From NCBI GenBank assembly GCA_946491675.1, contig CAMLYN010000049.1, positions 1 to 7,640 of the forward strand: 7,640 nucleotides of DNA. The letters run 5' to 3'. This DNA is from an uncultured Mycoplasmatota bacterium (GTDB lineage Bacteria; Bacillota_I; Bacilli_A; RF39; UBA660). This document shows positions 5,413 through 7,640 of this stretch, one piece after another (the first letter of the stretch is position 1; each line of letters opens with the position of its first letter). Below the pieces are notes generated by a model. That model made no database searches. It was not told the DNA's origin and saw only the letters and a program-made list of their open reading frames with translations. A program made the position numbers and the translations under genes.

Positions 5413-7380
5413 ATGAAAAAAGAAAAAAAATCAAAAAAAATACTAAAAAAACTAACTAAACTAACTATTATCGTAATTATTATTGGCGTTATTTGCTATG
5501 GTGGTATTTATTTATATGCATGGATGAGTCCAAAATTAACTGTTAATAGTGCAAAAAGCTATTATTTTTATGATAAAGATGAAAATTTAATTACTGGAAC
5601 TGATGAATGGATTAGCTATGAAAAGTTAGATAAAGACGTTATTAATGCAACAATTGCCATTGAAGATCGTCATTTTTTTAACCACCATGGCTTTGATTTT
5701 TTAAGAATCGCTAAAGCAATGTATAATAATGTTAGAAGCGGTTCAAGAAATGAAGGTGCCTCTACCATTACGCAACAATATGCTAAAAATATGTATTTAG
5801 ATTTTGACAAAACATGGGAAAGAAAAATCAATGAAGCTTGGTTAACAATCAGATTAGAAACCCACTATTCAAAAGAAGATATTATTGAAGGATATTTAAA
5901 CACTATTAATTATGGTGGTATATTCGGTATTGAAAATGCCAGTAAATATTATTTTGGTAAAAGTGCTTCCGATTTATCAATTGGTGAAGCAGCTATGCTA
6001 GCCGGAATACCTAACCGGCCTAGTGAATATTCTCCTTTCGCTAATTATGAATCTTCTAAACAAAGACAATTAACTGTTTTAAAAGCGATGGAACGTGACG
6101 GTTATATAACTGAGGAACAACTTAATAACGCTTACAATGAAGAATTAAAATTCGATAATAAAGAAGAAAGTAATGAACTAGATTCAATTATGTATTTTCA
6201 AGATGCTGTAATTGAAGAATTAAAATCAATTTCTTCAATTCCTAGTTCCTTAATTCAAACTGGTGGCCTAAAAATATATACGACTTTAGATCTAAAAGCT
6301 CAAGAGTCGATTGAAACTTCGATTGATGAAAATATTACTAATGATATTCAAGCTGCTGGAATCGTTATGGACCCTAATACTGGAGCTGTTTTAGGACTAG
6401 TTGGTGGCGTCGATTATAGTAAAAGTCAATATAACCGTGCTTTATCTAATAATCGTAGTGTTGGGTCAACAATTAAACCATTTCTATATTATGCAGCTTT
6501 AGAGAATAATTTTACTGCTTCTACTACTTTTACTAGTGAAAAAACAACATTTGTTTTCTCTGAAGATCAAACATATAGTCCGACTAATTATGGTGATCAA
6601 TATCCTAACCAAGAAATATCTTTAGCTGCTGCTATTGCCTATTCTGATAACATTTATGCTGTGAAAACACATTTGTTTTTAGGAAGTAACGTTTTGGTTG
6701 ATACTATGAAAAGAGTTGGTATCACAACTGAATTAGATAGTATTCCATCTCTCGCTTTAGGTAGTCAACCAATTAGTCTTTTAGAAATGACTAATGCTTA
6801 CGCTGTTTTAGCTAATGAAGGGTATCGAGTCACACCATATTTCATCAGTCGAGTTGAAGATATTAATGGCAATGTTTTATACGAACACAAAGATACTAAA
6901 GAAGCTGTATTAAACAAAAGCATTACTTATATTTTAAGTGAATTACTAGCCAATACTTCTAATGGAAACTTCATTGGTTATACTTATCCCACTTCTTATG
7001 TAATTGCTAATAAACTAACTAGAAAATATGCAATTAAAACAGGAACAACTGAATATGATCATTTAGTTTTTGGTTATAATAAAGATGTTGTTGTTGGCGT
7101 TTGGAGCGGTTATGATGATAATCGAGAATTAGAATATGGCGATACAACAGCCAATAAAAACTTATGGGCAGATATTATTGAAAAATATCTTGATGGTAAA
7201 GAGGATAATTGGTATTCTATGCCAAATAATGTAGTTGGTGTCCTTGTTGATCCAATAACAGGTAAACTAGCAACTGAAGAAACAAAAAAAAGTGTTATAC
7301 AGTATTATTTGAAAGGTACAGAACCATCTAATGATTATAATCTTGATGACGCTGTTCCTACTATCAAATATGATGAATAA
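5413..7380 (+). CDS. Class A penicillin-binding protein (bifunctional transglycosylase/transpeptidase)
   Basis: Membrane-anchored enzyme (655 aa) that polymerises lipid II into glycan strands and cross-links their peptides outside the membrane. A Lys-rich cytoplasmic start (1-16) is followed by one membrane helix (about 17-37). The GT51 domain (about 55-230) shows EDRHFFNHHGFD (84-95, catalytic Glu84), GASTITQQYAKNMYL (115-129), RKINEAWLTIRLE (137-149) and the segment KEDIIEGYLNTINYGG (154-169). The transpeptidase domain (about 310-595) has all three motifs: STIK (352-355, acylated Ser352), SDN (411-413) and KTG (542-544). Length is normal for PBP1a/2c-type proteins; there is no PASTA repeat or extra C-terminal domain, only a short acidic tail. 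AGGTGA (5401-5406) lies six bases before the ATG. Ends at its own hairpin, so probably monocistronic. A pbpF/ponA-type name would be a guess. Confidence 0.95.
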   Translation: MKKEKKSKKILKKLTKLTIIVIIIGVICYGGIYLYAWMSPKLTVNSAKSYYFYDKDENLITGTDEWISYEKLDKDVINATIAIEDRHFFNHHGFDFLRIAKAMYNNVRSGSRNEGASTITQQYAKNMYLDFDKTWERKINEAWLTIRLETHYSKEDIIEGYLNTINYGGIFGIENASKYYFGKSASDLSIGEAAMLAGIPNRPSEYSPFANYESSKQRQLTVLKAMERDGYITEEQLNNAYNEELKFDNKEESNELDSIMYFQDAVIEELKSISSIPSSLIQTGGLKIYTTLDLKAQESIETSIDENITNDIQAAGIVMDPNTGAVLGLVGGVDYSKSQYNRALSNNRSVGSTIKPFLYYAALENNFTASTTFTSEKTTFVFSEDQTYSPTNYGDQYPNQEISLAAAIAYSDNIYAVKTHLFLGSNVLVDTMKRVGITTELDSIPSLALGSQPISLLEMTNAYAVLANEGYRVTPYFISRVEDINGNVLYEHKDTKEAVLNKSITYILSELLANTSNGNFIGYTYPTSYVIANKLTRKYAIKTGTTEYDHLVFGYNKDVVVGVWSGYDDNRELEYGDTTANKNLWADIIEKYLDGKEDNWYSMPNNVVGVLVDPITGKLATEETKKSVIQYYLKGTEPSNDYNLDDAVPTIKYDE

Positions 7381-7410
7381 ATGTAAATTTTTACATTAAT
7401 TCTTTTTTTT
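7380..7410 (+). terminator. Probable weak terminator after the penicillin-binding protein gene
   Basis: AATGTAAA (7380-7387) and TTTACATT (7390-7397) are perfect complements starting at the last base of the stop codon. A run of eight T (7403-7410) follows after a five-base gap. The stem is AT-rich and the gap is longer than ideal, so termination may be partial. Confidence 0.55.
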
Positions 7411-7412
7411 AT

Positions 7413-7441
7413 TGTTTATTTTTTAATATTAATGATATAAT
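7413..7441 (+). promoter_or_regulatory. Promoter of the repeat-bearing gene at the right edge
   Basis: TTGTTT (7413-7418), a 17-base spacer, then TATAAT (7436-7441) preceded by TGA, a perfect extended -10. RNA would start near 7448, giving a leader of about 23 bases with AGAGGA before the ATG at 7471. Confidence 0.75.
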
Positions 7442-7470
7442 GTTATTATAGAAAAGAGGATAGATATATT

Positions 7471-7640
7471 ATGAATGAAAATAATTTACAAAATAATCAA
7501 TCAGTAAATAATACACCAAATTTAAATCCGCAACCTAGTCCTAACGCTATAAATCATAATACTGTGCAAAGTAATCCTAGTACTGTGAATCCTGGTACTA
7601 CTCAAAGTAGTCCTAGTACTTTAAACACTGGTACTACTCA
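7471..7640 (+). CDS. Asn/Gln/Pro/Ser/Thr-rich protein, unknown function, 3' end beyond the window
   Basis: The first 56 codons of an open frame that is still open at the edge. ATG 7471 has AGAGGA (7455-7460) ten bases upstream and its own promoter. The visible part is low complexity: an Asn/Gln-rich start (MNENNLQNNQSVNN) and then 12-residue repeats of the form Q-x-x-P-x-x-[VIL]-N-x-x-T-x. There is no signal peptide at the start and no charged or hydrophobic core, so this is probably a disordered N-terminal tail of a larger protein, perhaps one with a membrane or other folded domain further on. Function cannot be told from what is present. The in-frame repeats and codon choice fit real coding sequence. 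Confidence 0.75.
   Translation, partial: MNENNLQNNQSVNNTPNLNPQPSPNAINHNTVQSNPSTVNPGTTQSSPSTLNTGTT
7531..7638 (+). repeat. Three tandem 36-base in-frame repeats
   Basis: Units at 7531-7566 (degenerate), 7567-7602 and 7603-7638, and the next unit begins with CA at 7639. Units 2 and 3 share CAAAGT, CCTAGTACT and GGTACTACT blocks at the same positions. Each codes 12 residues, with Gln first, Pro fourth and Asn eighth in all three. The array may continue beyond the edge. Copy number could vary without breaking the frame. Confidence 0.85.

Noticed and set aside
7531..7638. 36-base repeats as a CRISPR array
   Set aside because: The units are contiguous without spacers, diverge from each other and keep an open frame with a clear start, promoter and ribosome site.

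Overview
The window is a piece of a very AT-rich, low-GC Firmicutes-type chromosome. The gene set (delta subunit of RNA polymerase, D-Ala-D-Ala ligase, class A penicillin-binding protein) and the strong purine-rich Shine-Dalgarno sequences with extended -10 promoters point to the Bacilli, possibly a lineage near the Erysipelotrichia/Mollicutes border. The standard code is in use: all 21 or so Trp codons in the long genes are TGG, and one gene ends at TGA. A peptidoglycan-making, code-4-free organism is therefore implied. The lineage is inference; no marker here fixes a genus. No phage, transposon, CRISPR or defence genes are visible, and the region reads as core chromosome.

Layout. Bases 1-52 are the 3' part of a plus-strand tRNA-Glu(UUC), followed by two hairpins (65-126) that separate it from a convergent minus-strand block. 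That block, read right to left, is: a DUF1934/YwiB-like small protein (5313-4963); rpoE, the RNA polymerase delta subunit (4853-4413), with its own promoter and a terminator folded over its stop codon; a small helical protein of unknown function (4355-3918); a membrane glycosyltransferase of family 2 (3854-2625) with a clear promoter; a short secreted or membrane-anchored protein of unknown function (2585-2160); an alpha/beta hydrolase (2109-1375); and D-alanine-D-alanine ligase (1375-188), whose start overlaps the hydrolase stop. From 5413 the plus strand carries a complete bifunctional class A penicillin-binding protein. It is followed by a weak terminator, a good promoter, and the first 56 codons of an Asn/Gln/Pro/Ser/Thr-rich gene with 36-base in-frame tandem repeats that runs off the right edge.

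How the genes fit together. Ddl makes the D-Ala-D-Ala end of the peptidoglycan stem peptide and the penicillin-binding protein polymerises and cross-links the finished precursor. The glycosyltransferase probably makes or extends a surface polysaccharide. The window is thus mainly a cell-envelope neighbourhood next to a transcription gene. Three start sites move from the longest possible reading frame on sequence evidence: rpoE to TTG at 4853, the hydrolase to ATG at 2109, and the DUF1934-like gene to ATG at 5313.

The most interesting non-coding signal is a near-perfect palindrome (4891-4915) filling the rpoE promoter from -35 to -10, which looks like an operator. I found no convincing new multi-gene system; the best candidate for unexplained biology is the glycosyltransferase plus secreted-protein pair.
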